Source: Solirubrobacteraceae bacterium (lineage in GTDB: Bacteria; Actinomycetota; Thermoleophilia; Solirubrobacterales; Solirubrobacteraceae). Taken from it: a stretch of 64,000 bases of DNA. The DNA is taken from assembly GCA_023230855.1 (NCBI GenBank), contig JALNWQ010000016.1, positions 1 through 64,000 on the forward strand, given 5' to 3'. The notes under the pieces are model-generated. The model searched no databases, was not told where the DNA came from, and was given only the letters and a program-made list of their open reading frames with translations. The position numbers were made by a program, and so were the translations under genes. Below, piece after piece: positions 9,503-18,790 of the stretch (position 1 is its first letter; the number at the start of each line of letters is the position of its first letter).

Positions 9503-9798
9503 CCGTGCAGCTCCCGCAGCTCGTCGGCGTCGACGGCGACGCGGTTCCGGTACAGCGCGACGACGATGCCCAGGCCGATGGCGACCTCGGCGGCGGCGAC
9601 GACCATCACGACGAGCGCGAAGACGTGCCCCTCCGCGGCGCCGTGCATGCGGGCGAACGCGACGATCGCGAGGTTGCCCGCGTTGAGCATGAGCTCGAGG
9701 CAGAGCAGGATCATCAGCGGGTGCCGGCGCGTGAGCAGCCCGGCGGCGCCGATGATGAAGATGAGGGCCGAGACGGCCAGGAACCAGCCGATGCTCAC
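9499..9798 (-). CDS. nuoK: NADH-quinone oxidoreductase subunit K
   Basis: 99 residues with three membrane helices, typical NuoK size. The motif 'LLCLELMLNAGNLAIVAF' contains the conserved membrane-buried Glu of helix 2, and a second Glu lies in 'VAAAEVAIGLGIVVALYR'. The start is a GTG at 9798 that overlaps the nuoJ stop codon; the stop overlaps the nuoL start. It sits between the pumping subunits and the NuoH/A/J module of the membrane arm. Confidence 0.96.
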   Translation of the reverse strand: MSIGWFLAVSALIFIIGAAGLLTRRHPLMILLCLELMLNAGNLAIVAFARMHGAAEGHVFALVVMVVAAAEVAIGLGIVVALYRNRVAVDADELRELHG

Positions 9799-10502
9799 CG
9801 TCGGTCCTCCGTCCCGTCGTCGTCCCCGTCGTCGAACTCCGCCGACGGCGGCGATGCCGCACCGGTCTGCGGCGTGATCCGCGCCCGGATCGCCCCGGGG
9901 ACCGGGTTGATCGCGCCGACGCCCTCGCGCATCGACCCGGTGCCGGTCGGGGCGAAGAGGTCGAGCGCGCTGATCGTGCGGTCCTCGCCGGGCAGCACGC
10001 CCCGGCGGCGGCGCGCGAGGACGACCGCGCCGACGGTCGCGACGAGCAGCAGCAGCGCGGAGCCCTCGAACACGACGAGGTAGCGCGACAGCAGGAGCTC
10101 GCCGATCTGGCCGGGGCTGCCGAGCTCCGGGTCGTACGGCGCGCCGCGGGTGTCGATCGCCTGCAGGCCCGATCCGATGAACGTGATCGCGAGCAGCACG
10201 ACGAGGCTCGCCCCGATCGCGTAGGAGAGCCACCGCAGCGACGGGCCGGATCCCCCGCGGGGGTCGGCGTCGCCGCCGACGTACGCGGTGACGAACAGGT
10301 AGAGCACCATCACCGCCCCGACGTAGACGAGGACCTGGACCACCGCGACGAACTGCGCCTGCAGGAGCATGAAGAGCATCGCGAGCGCCAGCAGGTGCAC
10401 GACGAGCGACAGCACCGCGAAGAACGGGTTGCGCAGCGCGACGGTCCCGACCGCGGCGATGACCGCGAGCGGGCCGACGATGAAGAAGAGGAGCTCCGCC
10501 AT
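9795..10502 (-). CDS. nuoJ: NADH-quinone oxidoreductase subunit J
   Basis: 235 residues. Five N-terminal membrane helices, with 'VLVYVGAVMVLYLFVTAYVGG' forming the conserved pi-bulge helix used in coupling. The C-terminal 70 residues are hydrophilic and acidic with no helix, an extension common in actinobacterial NuoJ. The stop overlaps the GTG of nuoK; nuoI ends three bases upstream of this start. Confidence 0.95.
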   Translation of the reverse strand: MAELLFFIVGPLAVIAAVGTVALRNPFFAVLSLVVHLLALAMLFMLLQAQFVAVVQVLVYVGAVMVLYLFVTAYVGGDADPRGGSGPSLRWLSYAIGASLVVLLAITFIGSGLQAIDTRGAPYDPELGSPGQIGELLLSRYLVVFEGSALLLLVATVGAVVLARRRRGVLPGEDRTISALDLFAPTGTGSMREGVGAINPVPGAIRARITPQTGAASPPSAEFDDGDDDGTEDRR

Positions 10503-10505
10503 GGG

Positions 10506-11078
10506 CTACTCGCCCTCCCTCCGCAGCGGGGTGCGGACCGGGGGCTCCTGGAGCAGCATCTCCTTCGTGAAGATGAGGTCGGAGCGGTTGTAGTCCGCCA
10601 GCTCGAAGTCGTGGCCCATCGTGATCGCGTCGAACGGGCAGGCGATCTCGCAGTAGCCGCAGAAGATGCAGCGGCTCATGTTGATCTCGTACACCGCCGC
10701 GTACCGCTCGCCCCCGGACACGCGGTCCTCGGGGTCGTTCTCGGCGGCGACGACGCGGATGCAGTCCGCGGGGCAGGCGGCGGCGCAGAGCGAGCAGCCG
10801 ACGCACTTCTCGAGGCCGGTGTCCTCGAACGTGTGGAGGCGGTGACGGCCACGGAACCGCGGGTACACCGGGACCTTCTCCTCGGGGTACTCGACGGTCG
10901 TCGTGCCGGCCACGACCTGACCGAACGTCGTCTTGAGCCCCCGCAGGGTCTCACCGAAGATGCGGTACGCCCCGGCGAGGCCGCCGGGCTCGGGGCCGCG
11001 CTGCACCGCGACGACGTCGTCGGAGAGCAGGCCCAGGCCGTCCGAGGCGGGGTGGGATGTGGTTCCTGTCCGGGACAT
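10506..11078 (-). CDS. nuoI: NADH-quinone oxidoreductase subunit I
   Basis: 190-residue ferredoxin-like subunit carrying clusters N6a and N6b. Two 4Fe-4S motifs are intact: 'CVGCSLCAAACPADC' and 'CIFCGYCEIACPFDA'. It passes electrons from NuoG towards NuoB and docks on the membrane arm. There is a 40-base gap to nuoH upstream, one of the few real gaps in the operon. Confidence 0.97.
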   Translation of the reverse strand: MSRTGTTSHPASDGLGLLSDDVVAVQRGPEPGGLAGAYRIFGETLRGLKTTFGQVVAGTTTVEYPEEKVPVYPRFRGRHRLHTFEDTGLEKCVGCSLCAAACPADCIRVVAAENDPEDRVSGGERYAAVYEINMSRCIFCGYCEIACPFDAITMGHDFELADYNRSDLIFTKEMLLQEPPVRTPLRREGE

Positions 11079-11118
11079 GAGCGACTCGATGGTGAGGGAG
11101 GGCGAGGGGACGGACGCG

Positions 11119-12141
11119 CTACCAGGCGACGACGACGACCGCGGTGACGAGGGCGTTGACGGTGGCGATCGGCAGCAGGACCTTCCAGCCGAACGTCATG
11201 AGCTGGTCGTAGCGGAGCTTCGGCAGCGTCGCGCGGATCCAGACGATGAACGTCACGACGACGATCGTCTTGGCGAGGACGACGAACGGGTCCAGCCATC
11301 CGGGCTGGTCGACGAACGGCAGGTGCCACCCGCCGAGGAACAGCGTCGTGAAGAGCCCGCCGGCGACGATGAGGTGGACGTACTCCGCGACGTAGTACAG
11401 GGCGAACCGACCGCCGCCGTACTCGGTCATGAACCCGGCGACGAGCTCGGAGTCCGCCTCGAGCAGGTCGAACGGGGTGCGGTTGATCTCGGCGAGGGTC
11501 GCGATGAAGAACGTGATCGCCCCGACGAGCTGCGGGATGACGAACCACAGCGCCGACTGCTCGTCGACGATCTCGGTGAGCGACAGCGTGCCGGCCGAGA
11601 TGATGACGCCCAGCAGCGCCAGGCCCTGCGCGATCTCGTACGAGATGAGCTGGGCGGCGGCGCGCATCGCGCCGAGGAAGGAGTACTTCGACGCCGACGA
11701 CCAGCCGCCGAGCAGCACGCCGTACGACCCGACCGACGCGAACGCGAAGACGATCAGCAGCCCGATGTCGGAGTCCAGGCCGTACAGCCCGACCGGGGTG
11801 CCGAGGATGTCCTGCGGCGCCCCGCTGAACGGGATGAGCATGAACGTCGCCAGCGCGCACACCATCGCCACGAGCGGCGACAGGATGAAGAGCCAGCCGA
11901 TGGCGTTCGTCGGCCGGAACTGCTCCTTGCCGAGGAGCTTGAGGATGTCGGCGGCCGGCTGCAGCGTGCCGAACGGGCCGACGCGGTTGGGCCCTGGCCG
12001 GTTCTGGAACCGTCCGAGGAGCTTGCGCTCGTACAGCAGCGCGAGCGGCACGAGCGAGAACCCGACCCCGAAGACGACGAGCGCCTTGAGGATCTGGACG
12101 TACCACGGCTCGTAGTAGCCGACGGTGGAGAGCAGGGGCAT
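11119..12141 (-). CDS. nuoH: NADH-quinone oxidoreductase subunit H
   Basis: 340 residues, eight-helix membrane subunit that forms the quinone entry chamber. Family motifs 'ERKLLGRFQNRPGPNRVG' and 'LAEINRTPFDLLEADSELV' carry the conserved Arg/Glu residues between quinone site and membrane. The ATG at 12141 shares one base with the nuoG stop (TGATG), which fixes this start against the much longer open frame upstream. Confidence 0.97.
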   Translation of the reverse strand: MPLLSTVGYYEPWYVQILKALVVFGVGFSLVPLALLYERKLLGRFQNRPGPNRVGPFGTLQPAADILKLLGKEQFRPTNAIGWLFILSPLVAMVCALATFMLIPFSGAPQDILGTPVGLYGLDSDIGLLIVFAFASVGSYGVLLGGWSSASKYSFLGAMRAAAQLISYEIAQGLALLGVIISAGTLSLTEIVDEQSALWFVIPQLVGAITFFIATLAEINRTPFDLLEADSELVAGFMTEYGGGRFALYYVAEYVHLIVAGGLFTTLFLGGWHLPFVDQPGWLDPFVVLAKTIVVVTFIVWIRATLPKLRYDQLMTFGWKVLLPIATVNALVTAVVVVAW

Positions 12142-14660
12142 CAGGCGCGCTCCGTCTCGACGAGGACGACGGGGCCCGACACCGCGTCGGCGCTCTCGGC
12201 GGCCAGGCCGGCCTCGAGGAAGACGCTGCCGCGCGGGGCGCTCTGGCGCAGGTGGGCGACGGCCCGGACCGCGGCGCCGCCGTCCCCGGTCGACACGCGC
12301 ACCCGCTGGCCGTGGCCGATGCCACGCTCGCGGGCGTCGTCGGGGTGCAGCTCGGCCCGCTGGCGCGGGGTGAGGAACCGCAGCGCCGGGGCGTGCTCGA
12401 CGTCGGGCGTCGACCACACCGAGCGGAACGTCCCCAGGCGCAGCGCGCCGTTCGACGAAGCCGCCGACCGGGGCGCGTCGAGCGTGAACGGCCCGGTCTC
12501 GCCCTGCGGGAACGCCGCGGCCGCGTCGCGCTCCTGCCACCGCACGCCGAACCCGCCGATCTCGTCGTGGGTGATCCCGGCGTAGAACGGGACGGCGTCC
12601 GCGATCTCGGCGGTGACCATCATGACCGTCAGGGCGCTCGTCTCGCCGCCCAGGGCGACGAGCAACCGGGCGAGCGTGCGCCACGTCGCCCGGACCTCGC
12701 CGGGCCGCGCGGCGGCGGGGCGCAGGCGCTGCAGGCGACCGTCGGGATGGGTGACGGTGCCCTCCTTCTCGGCGCCGGCCTCGGCCGGGAACACGACGGT
12801 GGCGTGCTCCAGGATCCCCTCGGTGAGGAACTGGGCGTGCGCCACGACGCCGGTCGCCGCGCCGAGCGCCCGCTGCCACAGGTCGCGGTCGCCGTGCGTG
12901 CGCAGCGGGTCGGCGTGCAGGAGGTGCAGGACGGTGAGCTCGCCGTCGACGAGCGCCTCGGCGATCCCGCGGGCGTCGCGGCCGGGATCCTCCGGCTCGC
13001 GGTAGCCCGGGCCGGCGGTCGGCAGGAACCCGATCTCGCGCAGGCCGCGGCCGTTGCCGCTCGACGGGATCTGCAGCAGGCCGGCGCCGGCGCGGTCGTC
13101 GGTGAGGCCCAGGCGGCCGGCGATCTTCAGCAGCCCGCGGGCGGCGTTGGCCCCCGGGTCGGAGCCCTCGGCGGCGGCGGGCGCGCCGGCGGTCAGCCGC
13201 TCGCCCCAGAGGATCACGACGTCCTCGCCGGCCTCGCGCAGGTCCTTGGCGAGCGCCTCGATCGCGGCCGGGTCGGCCCCGGCGGCGGCGGCCGGTCCGG
13301 CGACGTCGCCGACCCCGCCGATCGCGGCGTCGAGGGCGACGACGAACGCCTCCCCCGCGCCCGGCGCGAACCGGACGCTGTGCTCGGCGATCGGGTCGAG
13401 CGACGACGGCCGGCTGCCGGCGACCATGAGCCGCACGCCGTGACGGCGGTGGCCCTTGCGCAGGCGCAGGTCGACGATCGGCATGTCGTCGACCGGCTCG
13501 GTGTCGAGGACGAGCACCGCGTGGGCGTACTGCAGGTCCTCGACGGTGGCCTGCGCCTCGGGGGCGTCGAGCGCGGCCATGAGGCCGGCCGACAGCGCGC
13601 CGTCGCGGCGGCTGTCGAGGTCGCGGCTGCCGAGCGTCTCGGTGAGGATGCGGCGCAGGAGCCAGCCCTCCTCGTTCGAGGTGCCCGACCCGGCGAGCGC
13701 GCCGACGGTGTGCCCGTCGCCGTCGGAGCGGCCGAGGAGCTTGACCGCCTCCTGCTCCGCCCGCTCCCAGCTCACCGGCCGGAGCTGGCCGTCGACGCGG
13801 ACGAGCGGTCGGGTGACGCGCTCGTCGACGTAGGCGCCCTGGTAGGCGAAGCGGCCGCGGTCGCAGAGCCAGCCGTCGTCGACGGCGTCGTTGTCCCGTG
13901 CGAGGACCCGCTGCACGCGGTCGTCGCGGACGGTGTAGCTCACGTTGCACTGGCCGGGGCACATCGTGCAGACCGACCCGGACTGCTCGATGTCCCACGG
14001 GCGCGCGCGGAACCGGTACGCCTGGCTCGTCAGCGCGCCGACGGGGCACAGCTCGATGATGTTGCCGCTGAACGGCGCCGAGTACGGGTGCCCGTCGAAG
14101 GTGCCGACGAACGTGTCCGCCCCCCGCTCGTGCAGCACGAGCTGGTAGTCCTCGGACACCTCCTGGCTGAACCGCACGCAGCGGTAGCAGAGGATGCAGC
14201 GCTCGCGGTCGATCGCGATCAGCGGGCTGAGCTCGACCGGCTTCTGGAAGTGGCGCTTGGGCTCGACGAACCGCGACTCGCCGCGGCCCCAGCCGTAGGA
14301 GATGTCCTGCAGCGGGCACTCGCCGCCCTTGTCGCAGACCGGGCAGTCGAGCGGGTGGTTGAGGAGGAGGAACTCGACGACCGACTCCTGCGCCGCCTTG
14401 ACGCGGTCGTTCGTCGTGTCGACGACCATCCCGTCGCGGACCGGCGTGGAGCACGCGGTCTGGAGCTTGGGGATCCCCTCGATCTCCACGAGGCACATGC
14501 GGCACGCGCCGACGGGCGCGCCGAGCTTGGGCTCGTAGCAGAAGACGGGGATGTCGACGTCGCCGAGCTTGGCCGCGTCGGCGAGCATGAGGCCCGCGGG
14601 GGCCTGGACCTCACGACCGTCGATCGTGAAGGTGATCTCTTCGGGCTGCGGTCGGGGCAT
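12141..14660 (-). CDS. nuoG: NADH-quinone oxidoreductase subunit G
   Basis: 839-residue iron-sulfur subunit. The N-terminal 2Fe-2S domain (Cys near 41, 53, 56, 71), the His/Cys 4Fe-4S motif ('HPLDCPVCDKGGECPLQD') and the CxxCxxC cluster 'CILCYRC' with 'CPVGAL' are present. The additional N7-type motif ('CTMCPGQC' plus a later Cys in 'WLCDRGRF') is also kept, as in E. coli and Thermus. The C-terminal two thirds is a degenerate molybdopterin oxidoreductase-like domain. Coupled to nuoF and nuoH by TGATG overlaps. Confidence 0.97.
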   Translation of the reverse strand: MPRPQPEEITFTIDGREVQAPAGLMLADAAKLGDVDIPVFCYEPKLGAPVGACRMCLVEIEGIPKLQTACSTPVRDGMVVDTTNDRVKAAQESVVEFLLLNHPLDCPVCDKGGECPLQDISYGWGRGESRFVEPKRHFQKPVELSPLIAIDRERCILCYRCVRFSQEVSEDYQLVLHERGADTFVGTFDGHPYSAPFSGNIIELCPVGALTSQAYRFRARPWDIEQSGSVCTMCPGQCNVSYTVRDDRVQRVLARDNDAVDDGWLCDRGRFAYQGAYVDERVTRPLVRVDGQLRPVSWERAEQEAVKLLGRSDGDGHTVGALAGSGTSNEEGWLLRRILTETLGSRDLDSRRDGALSAGLMAALDAPEAQATVEDLQYAHAVLVLDTEPVDDMPIVDLRLRKGHRRHGVRLMVAGSRPSSLDPIAEHSVRFAPGAGEAFVVALDAAIGGVGDVAGPAAAAGADPAAIEALAKDLREAGEDVVILWGERLTAGAPAAAEGSDPGANAARGLLKIAGRLGLTDDRAGAGLLQIPSSGNGRGLREIGFLPTAGPGYREPEDPGRDARGIAEALVDGELTVLHLLHADPLRTHGDRDLWQRALGAATGVVAHAQFLTEGILEHATVVFPAEAGAEKEGTVTHPDGRLQRLRPAAARPGEVRATWRTLARLLVALGGETSALTVMMVTAEIADAVPFYAGITHDEIGGFGVRWQERDAAAAFPQGETGPFTLDAPRSAASSNGALRLGTFRSVWSTPDVEHAPALRFLTPRQRAELHPDDARERGIGHGQRVRVSTGDGGAAVRAVAHLRQSAPRGSVFLEAGLAAESADAVSGPVVLVETERA

Positions 14661-16000
14661 CAGTGCTGCGGCGCGCCGGCGCCGATCCCTTCGAGGATGG
14701 ACTCCGGTCCGTGATCGGACTCCAGGCTCGCGAGCAGGCGCTGCTCCGCGTCGCGGCGGGCGCGCTCGATGTGGGCCTCGAACGCGGGACGGAACTTCTT
14801 CACCATCGAGCTGACGGGCATCGCCATGGCGTCGCCCAGGACGCAGAGGCAGTTGCCCATGATCTGGTCGCAGACGGACTCGATGACGTCGAGGTCCATC
14901 GGCGTCGCCTCACCGGACCGGATGCGCAGGAGCATCTTCGTCGTCCAGTTCGTGCCCTCGCGGCAGGGGGTGCACTTGCCGCAGCTCTCGTGCTTGTAGA
15001 AGCTCGCGGTCTTCACCGCGATGTCGACGACGGAGTTGGAGTCGTCGGCGACGATGATCGCGCCCGACCCGAGCATCGATCCGGCGCCGGCCAGCGCCTC
15101 GTAGTCGTAGGGCACGTCGAGGTCGTCCTTCGTGAGCACCGGCGACGACGACCCGCCGGGGAACCACAGCAGGACCTCGCGGTCGTCCTCGATCCCGCCG
15201 GCCAGGCCGTAGATGATGTCGCGGCCGGTCATGCCCATCTCGATCTCGTAGTTGCCGGGCCGCTTGACGTTGCCCGACACGGAGATGAGCTTCGTGCCCG
15301 AGGACTTCTCGACGCCCATCGCCGCGTACGCCTCGGCGCCGACCCGCAGGATGTACGGGATCGCGGTGAGGGTCTCGACGTTGTTCAGGAGCGTCGGGCC
15401 CTGGTACAGGCCCTGGTTGGCCGGGAACGGCGGCTTGAGGCGCGGGTTGCCGCGACGGCCCTCGAGCGCGTCGAGCAGGCCGGTCTCCTCGCCGCAGATG
15501 TAGGCGCCCGCGCCGCGGTGCACCCACATGTCGAGCTCGACGCCCTTGCCCAGGACGTCGGGGCCGAGGTACCCGGCGGCCTTCGCCTCGGCGATCGCGT
15601 CCTCGAGGATCGTCGCCTGCTGGGCGTACTCGCCGCGGATGAAGATGAACGACTTGTTCGCCCCCACCGCGTAGGCGGCGATGATCATCCCCTCGATGAG
15701 CGAGTGGGGGTTCTTCTGCATGAGCTCGCGGTCCTTGAAGGTCCCCGGCTCGGACTCGTCCGCGTTGCAGACGAGGTACTTGTCCATCTTGCCCTGCGGG
15801 ATGAACGACGCCTTGAGCCCGGTGGGGAACCCGGCGCCGCCGCGCCCGCGCAGCCCCGAGTCCTTGAGGCTCGTGACGAGCGAGTCCGGGGCCATCGCGA
15901 GCGCCTGCTCGGCCATGAGGTAGCCGCCGCGACGCTTGTACACGTCGAGCGTGTGGAGGCCCGGCTCGTCGATGTCCTCGAACAGCAGCTTGGTGCTCAT
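14660..16000 (-). CDS. nuoF: NADH-quinone oxidoreductase subunit F
   Basis: 446 residues. NuoF binds NADH and FMN and carries cluster N3. 'GLRGRGGAGFPTGLKASF' is the FMN/NADH glycine-rich loop, 'GAGAYICGEETGLLDALEG' the second nucleotide motif, and 'ESCGKCTPCREG' plus 'NCLCVLG' hold the four cluster cysteines. The ATG at 16000 overlaps the nuoE stop (ATGA); the stop overlaps the nuoG start. Confidence 0.98.
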   Translation of the reverse strand: MSTKLLFEDIDEPGLHTLDVYKRRGGYLMAEQALAMAPDSLVTSLKDSGLRGRGGAGFPTGLKASFIPQGKMDKYLVCNADESEPGTFKDRELMQKNPHSLIEGMIIAAYAVGANKSFIFIRGEYAQQATILEDAIAEAKAAGYLGPDVLGKGVELDMWVHRGAGAYICGEETGLLDALEGRRGNPRLKPPFPANQGLYQGPTLLNNVETLTAIPYILRVGAEAYAAMGVEKSSGTKLISVSGNVKRPGNYEIEMGMTGRDIIYGLAGGIEDDREVLLWFPGGSSSPVLTKDDLDVPYDYEALAGAGSMLGSGAIIVADDSNSVVDIAVKTASFYKHESCGKCTPCREGTNWTTKMLLRIRSGEATPMDLDVIESVCDQIMGNCLCVLGDAMAMPVSSMVKKFRPAFEAHIERARRDAEQRLLASLESDHGPESILEGIGAGAPQH

Positions 16001-16875
16001 GCGACGCCCCCTCCGGAGGGCGGGGCGACGGGGACGCGCAGCGACGGGGGCGTGTCGACGGGGTCGAGCATCCCTCCCTCGGTCGCGGCGCGACGCACGT
16101 CGTCGGTGTTCGCGGCCTCGTCGGCCACCCGGCGACGGACGAGCTGCCGCTCCGGCAGCGGGTCGGCGCCGCTGAGGATCTGCTCGGCGAGCGGGGCGAC
16201 GTCGTCGGGACCGACGGGGCCCACGTACACGCCGTCGACGGAGCACATCGGCGCGATGTCGCACGCGCCGAGGCACTCGAACCCGCGGATGTTGACGTCG
16301 GGATCGCCGCCGACGCGGTCGCGGAGCGCGGCGAGCAGCTCGTCGCCGCCCCGCAGCGAGCAGGAGATGTTCGTGCAGACGTAGACCGTGCGACGCCCGA
16401 CCGGCTTCGCCTCGAGCATGTCGTAGAACCCGACGACCGCGGTGAGGTAGGCCGGGGTCAGCCGCATGACGCACGCGACCTGCTCGATCGCCTCGGGCGA
16501 GCACCAGCCGTGCAGGCGCTGCGCCGCCGCGAGGGCGGGGATCGACGCCGACCGGTGGTCGGGGTAGCGCGACATGAGGTCCTCGATCTCGGCGCGCAGC
16601 GCGTCGGGGACGTCGACCTGCGCCGGGTCGGGCACGCCCGCCGGGTCCTTCGTCGGGTCGTAGGACTCGCGCCACTCCGGCCGACGGGAGCCGTCGGCGA
16701 ACCGGTGGACGTCCTGCCGGAAGAGCCGGCCGCCGGCGAGCGCCGGGTCGGCCGGGTCGCCGTCGGTGACGGGGACGCGCGAGCGGATCCGGGCGTCGGC
16801 GGGGGCCTCGCCCGCCTCGTCGCGGCGCAGCGCGTCGCGGTCGAGCGGGCCGAGCGGGTCGCGGCGGACGCTCAT
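15997..16875 (-). CDS. nuoE: NADH-quinone oxidoreductase subunit E
   Basis: 292 residues. The thioredoxin-like 2Fe-2S domain has its four ligands in 'CTNISC' and 'CLGACD' (cluster N1a). Compared with the usual 160-240 residues there is a hydrophilic N-terminal extension of about 85 residues and a tail of about 60 residues. The ATG at 16875 overlaps the nuoD stop by four bases (ATGA), so the extension appears to be real. Confidence 0.95.
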   Translation of the reverse strand: MSVRRDPLGPLDRDALRRDEAGEAPADARIRSRVPVTDGDPADPALAGGRLFRQDVHRFADGSRRPEWRESYDPTKDPAGVPDPAQVDVPDALRAEIEDLMSRYPDHRSASIPALAAAQRLHGWCSPEAIEQVACVMRLTPAYLTAVVGFYDMLEAKPVGRRTVYVCTNISCSLRGGDELLAALRDRVGGDPDVNIRGFECLGACDIAPMCSVDGVYVGPVGPDDVAPLAEQILSGADPLPERQLVRRRVADEAANTDDVRRAATEGGMLDPVDTPPSLRVPVAPPSGGGVA

Positions 16876-18284
16876 CGGTCGATCCCTCCCAGCAGCGGGT
16901 CCAGGCAGGCGAGGGTCGCGATCATGTCGGCGATGTAGCCGCCGCGGCACATGTCCTCAAGCGCCTGGAGGTTGATGAACGACGAGTCGCGCATGTGCAC
17001 GCGCGCGGGCTTGCTCGACCCGTCGGAGCGCACGAAGCAACCGAGCTCGCCGCGCGGGCCCTCGATCGCGTGGTACGCCTCGCCGGCGGGCACGCGCATG
17101 CCCTCGGTCACGAGCTTGAAGTGGTGGATCAGCGCCTCCATCGACGTCGCCAGCTCGTGGCGCGGCGGCAGCGCGACCTTGCGGTCGGTCGTGATCCACG
17201 GGCCCTCGGGCAGGCCGTCGATCGCCTGCTCGATGATCCTCACCGACTCGCGCATCTCGGCCATCCGGACGAGGTAGCGGTCGTAGTTGTCGCCCTCGGT
17301 CCCGACGGGGACCTGGAAGTCGAAGTCGTCGTACGACGAGTACGGCATCGCCTTGCGCAGGTCCCACGGCACCCCGGCGGCGCGCAGCAGCGGCCCGGTG
17401 ACGCCCTTGGCCTGCAGCGTCGCGGCGGGCGCCACCCCGGTGTGCTTCATCCGCGAGAGGAAGATCTCGTTGCGGGTGAGCATCGCCGAGTACTGGTCGA
17501 GCCGCTTGGGCATCTCGCGGACGAACCGGCGCAGGCTCTGCTCCCAGCCGCCGGGGATGTCCTCGGCCACCCCGCCGATCTGGAAGTAGCGCGTGTGCAT
17601 GCGCTGACCGGACGAGTACTCGAAGAGGTCGAGGATCGTCTCGCGCTCGCGGAACGAGTACCAGAGGATCGACATCGCGCCGATGTCGAGCGCGGTGGTG
17701 CCGAGCCACACCAGGTGGCTCATGATCCGGTTCAGCTCCAGGTGGATGACCCGCAGGTACTGCGCGCGCTTGGGGACCTCGCACTCCAGGAGGTCCTCGA
17801 CCGCCCCGCAGTACGCCATCGCGTTGAAGTAGTACGCGAGGTAGTCCATCCGCTCCACGAGCGGGATGGCCTTCCAGTACGCCTTGTCCTCGCAGGTCTT
17901 CTCGATCCCGGTGTGGAGGTAGCCGACGATCGGCTTGACGTCGCGGACGACCTCGCCCTCGAGCGTCGTCAGCAGGCGCAGCACCCCGTGCGTGGCGGGG
18001 TGGTGCGGCCCCATGTTGATCGTGAGGAGCTCGGCCTCGTCCTGGGTGGCGACGGTCCCCAGCTGGGACGAGAAGTCGATCGACGCCTCGTGGGCGCGGT
18101 AGCCGCCGGGGACGACGGACGCCGGCGCCTCGGCGGTGGCCGTGGCGGCGCCGGCGGGCGCGGACGGGCCGCCGATGCGGTCGTCGCGGTCGGCGATGTC
18201 GGCGCCGCGCTCGCGGACGTCGGTCCCGGCGGCCGGGGCGTCGTGCTCGCGGTGGGCGGGGCGGGCGGTCGGCTCGTCGGTCAC
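16872..18284 (-). CDS. nuoD: NADH-quinone oxidoreductase subunit D
   Basis: About 470 residues. NuoD (49-kDa type, related to hydrogenase large subunits) forms the quinone pocket with NuoB. 'INMGPHHPATHGVLRLL' and the terminal 'LLGGIDR' are family hallmarks. A disordered N-terminal extension of about 75 residues precedes the core. I place the start at the GTG at 18284, which overlaps the nuoC stop as GTGA and has a GGTGG purine run upstream; an in-frame GTG at 18293 is the alternative. Confidence 0.96.
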   Translation of the reverse strand: MTDEPTARPAHREHDAPAAGTDVRERGADIADRDDRIGGPSAPAGAATATAEAPASVVPGGYRAHEASIDFSSQLGTVATQDEAELLTINMGPHHPATHGVLRLLTTLEGEVVRDVKPIVGYLHTGIEKTCEDKAYWKAIPLVERMDYLAYYFNAMAYCGAVEDLLECEVPKRAQYLRVIHLELNRIMSHLVWLGTTALDIGAMSILWYSFRERETILDLFEYSSGQRMHTRYFQIGGVAEDIPGGWEQSLRRFVREMPKRLDQYSAMLTRNEIFLSRMKHTGVAPAATLQAKGVTGPLLRAAGVPWDLRKAMPYSSYDDFDFQVPVGTEGDNYDRYLVRMAEMRESVRIIEQAIDGLPEGPWITTDRKVALPPRHELATSMEALIHHFKLVTEGMRVPAGEAYHAIEGPRGELGCFVRSDGSSKPARVHMRDSSFINLQALEDMCRGGYIADMIATLACLDPLLGGIDR

Positions 18285-18790
18285 TTCCACCACCCCGGAT
18301 GGTCGGGCTCGGACTCGGTGAAGATCACGGGCTCGCCGCCGATCGGGAAGTCCCGCCGCTGCGGGTGGCCGATGTAGTCCTCGGGCATGAGGATGCGACG
18401 CAGGTCGGGGTGACCGTCGAAGACGACGCCGAACATGTCGTAGACCTCGCGCTCCTGGAAGTCCGCGGTCGGCCAGGCCGGCGTCACGGACGGGACGCGT
18501 GGGTCGGCGTCGTCGACGCGGACCTTGACCGAGATCCGGTCGCGGTTGCGCAGCGACAGGAGCTCGTAGACGACGCCGAACCGGCGCGGCTCGGGGTGGT
18601 AGTCGACCCCGTGCACGGACATGAGCATCGCGTAGCCCTCGGACCGCATCCGCTCGAGGACGTCGACGACGGCGTCGGGGCGGACCTCGATCTCGGCCCG
18701 GCGCGGACGGTGCGTCGTGGCGACGAGGACCCCGGGATCGTCGGCGGAGATCAGGCGGCCCAGGCGCTCGAGCGCCTCGACGTCAGGCAC
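18281..18790 (-). CDS. nuoC: NADH-quinone oxidoreductase subunit C
   Basis: 169 residues, 30-kDa-type subunit of the connecting module, separate from NuoD rather than fused as in E. coli. The family signature region 'WPTADFQEREVYDMFGVVFDGHPDLRRILMPEDY' (read in part) includes the conserved ERE-YD-F-G pattern. It overlaps nuoB by eight bases and nuoD by four. Confidence 0.96.
   Translation of the reverse strand: MPDVEALERLGRLISADDPGVLVATTHRPRRAEIEVRPDAVVDVLERMRSEGYAMLMSVHGVDYHPEPRRFGVVYELLSLRNRDRISVKVRVDDADPRVPSVTPAWPTADFQEREVYDMFGVVFDGHPDLRRILMPEDYIGHPQRRDFPIGGEPVIFTESEPDHPGWWK

Noticed and set aside
9499..10806. A long minus-strand frame fusing nuoK with upstream sequence
   Set aside because: Only the last 99 codons are NuoK; the rest is an out-of-frame reading of nuoJ and nuoI. 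A GTG start with a four-base overlap at 9798 explains the gene.
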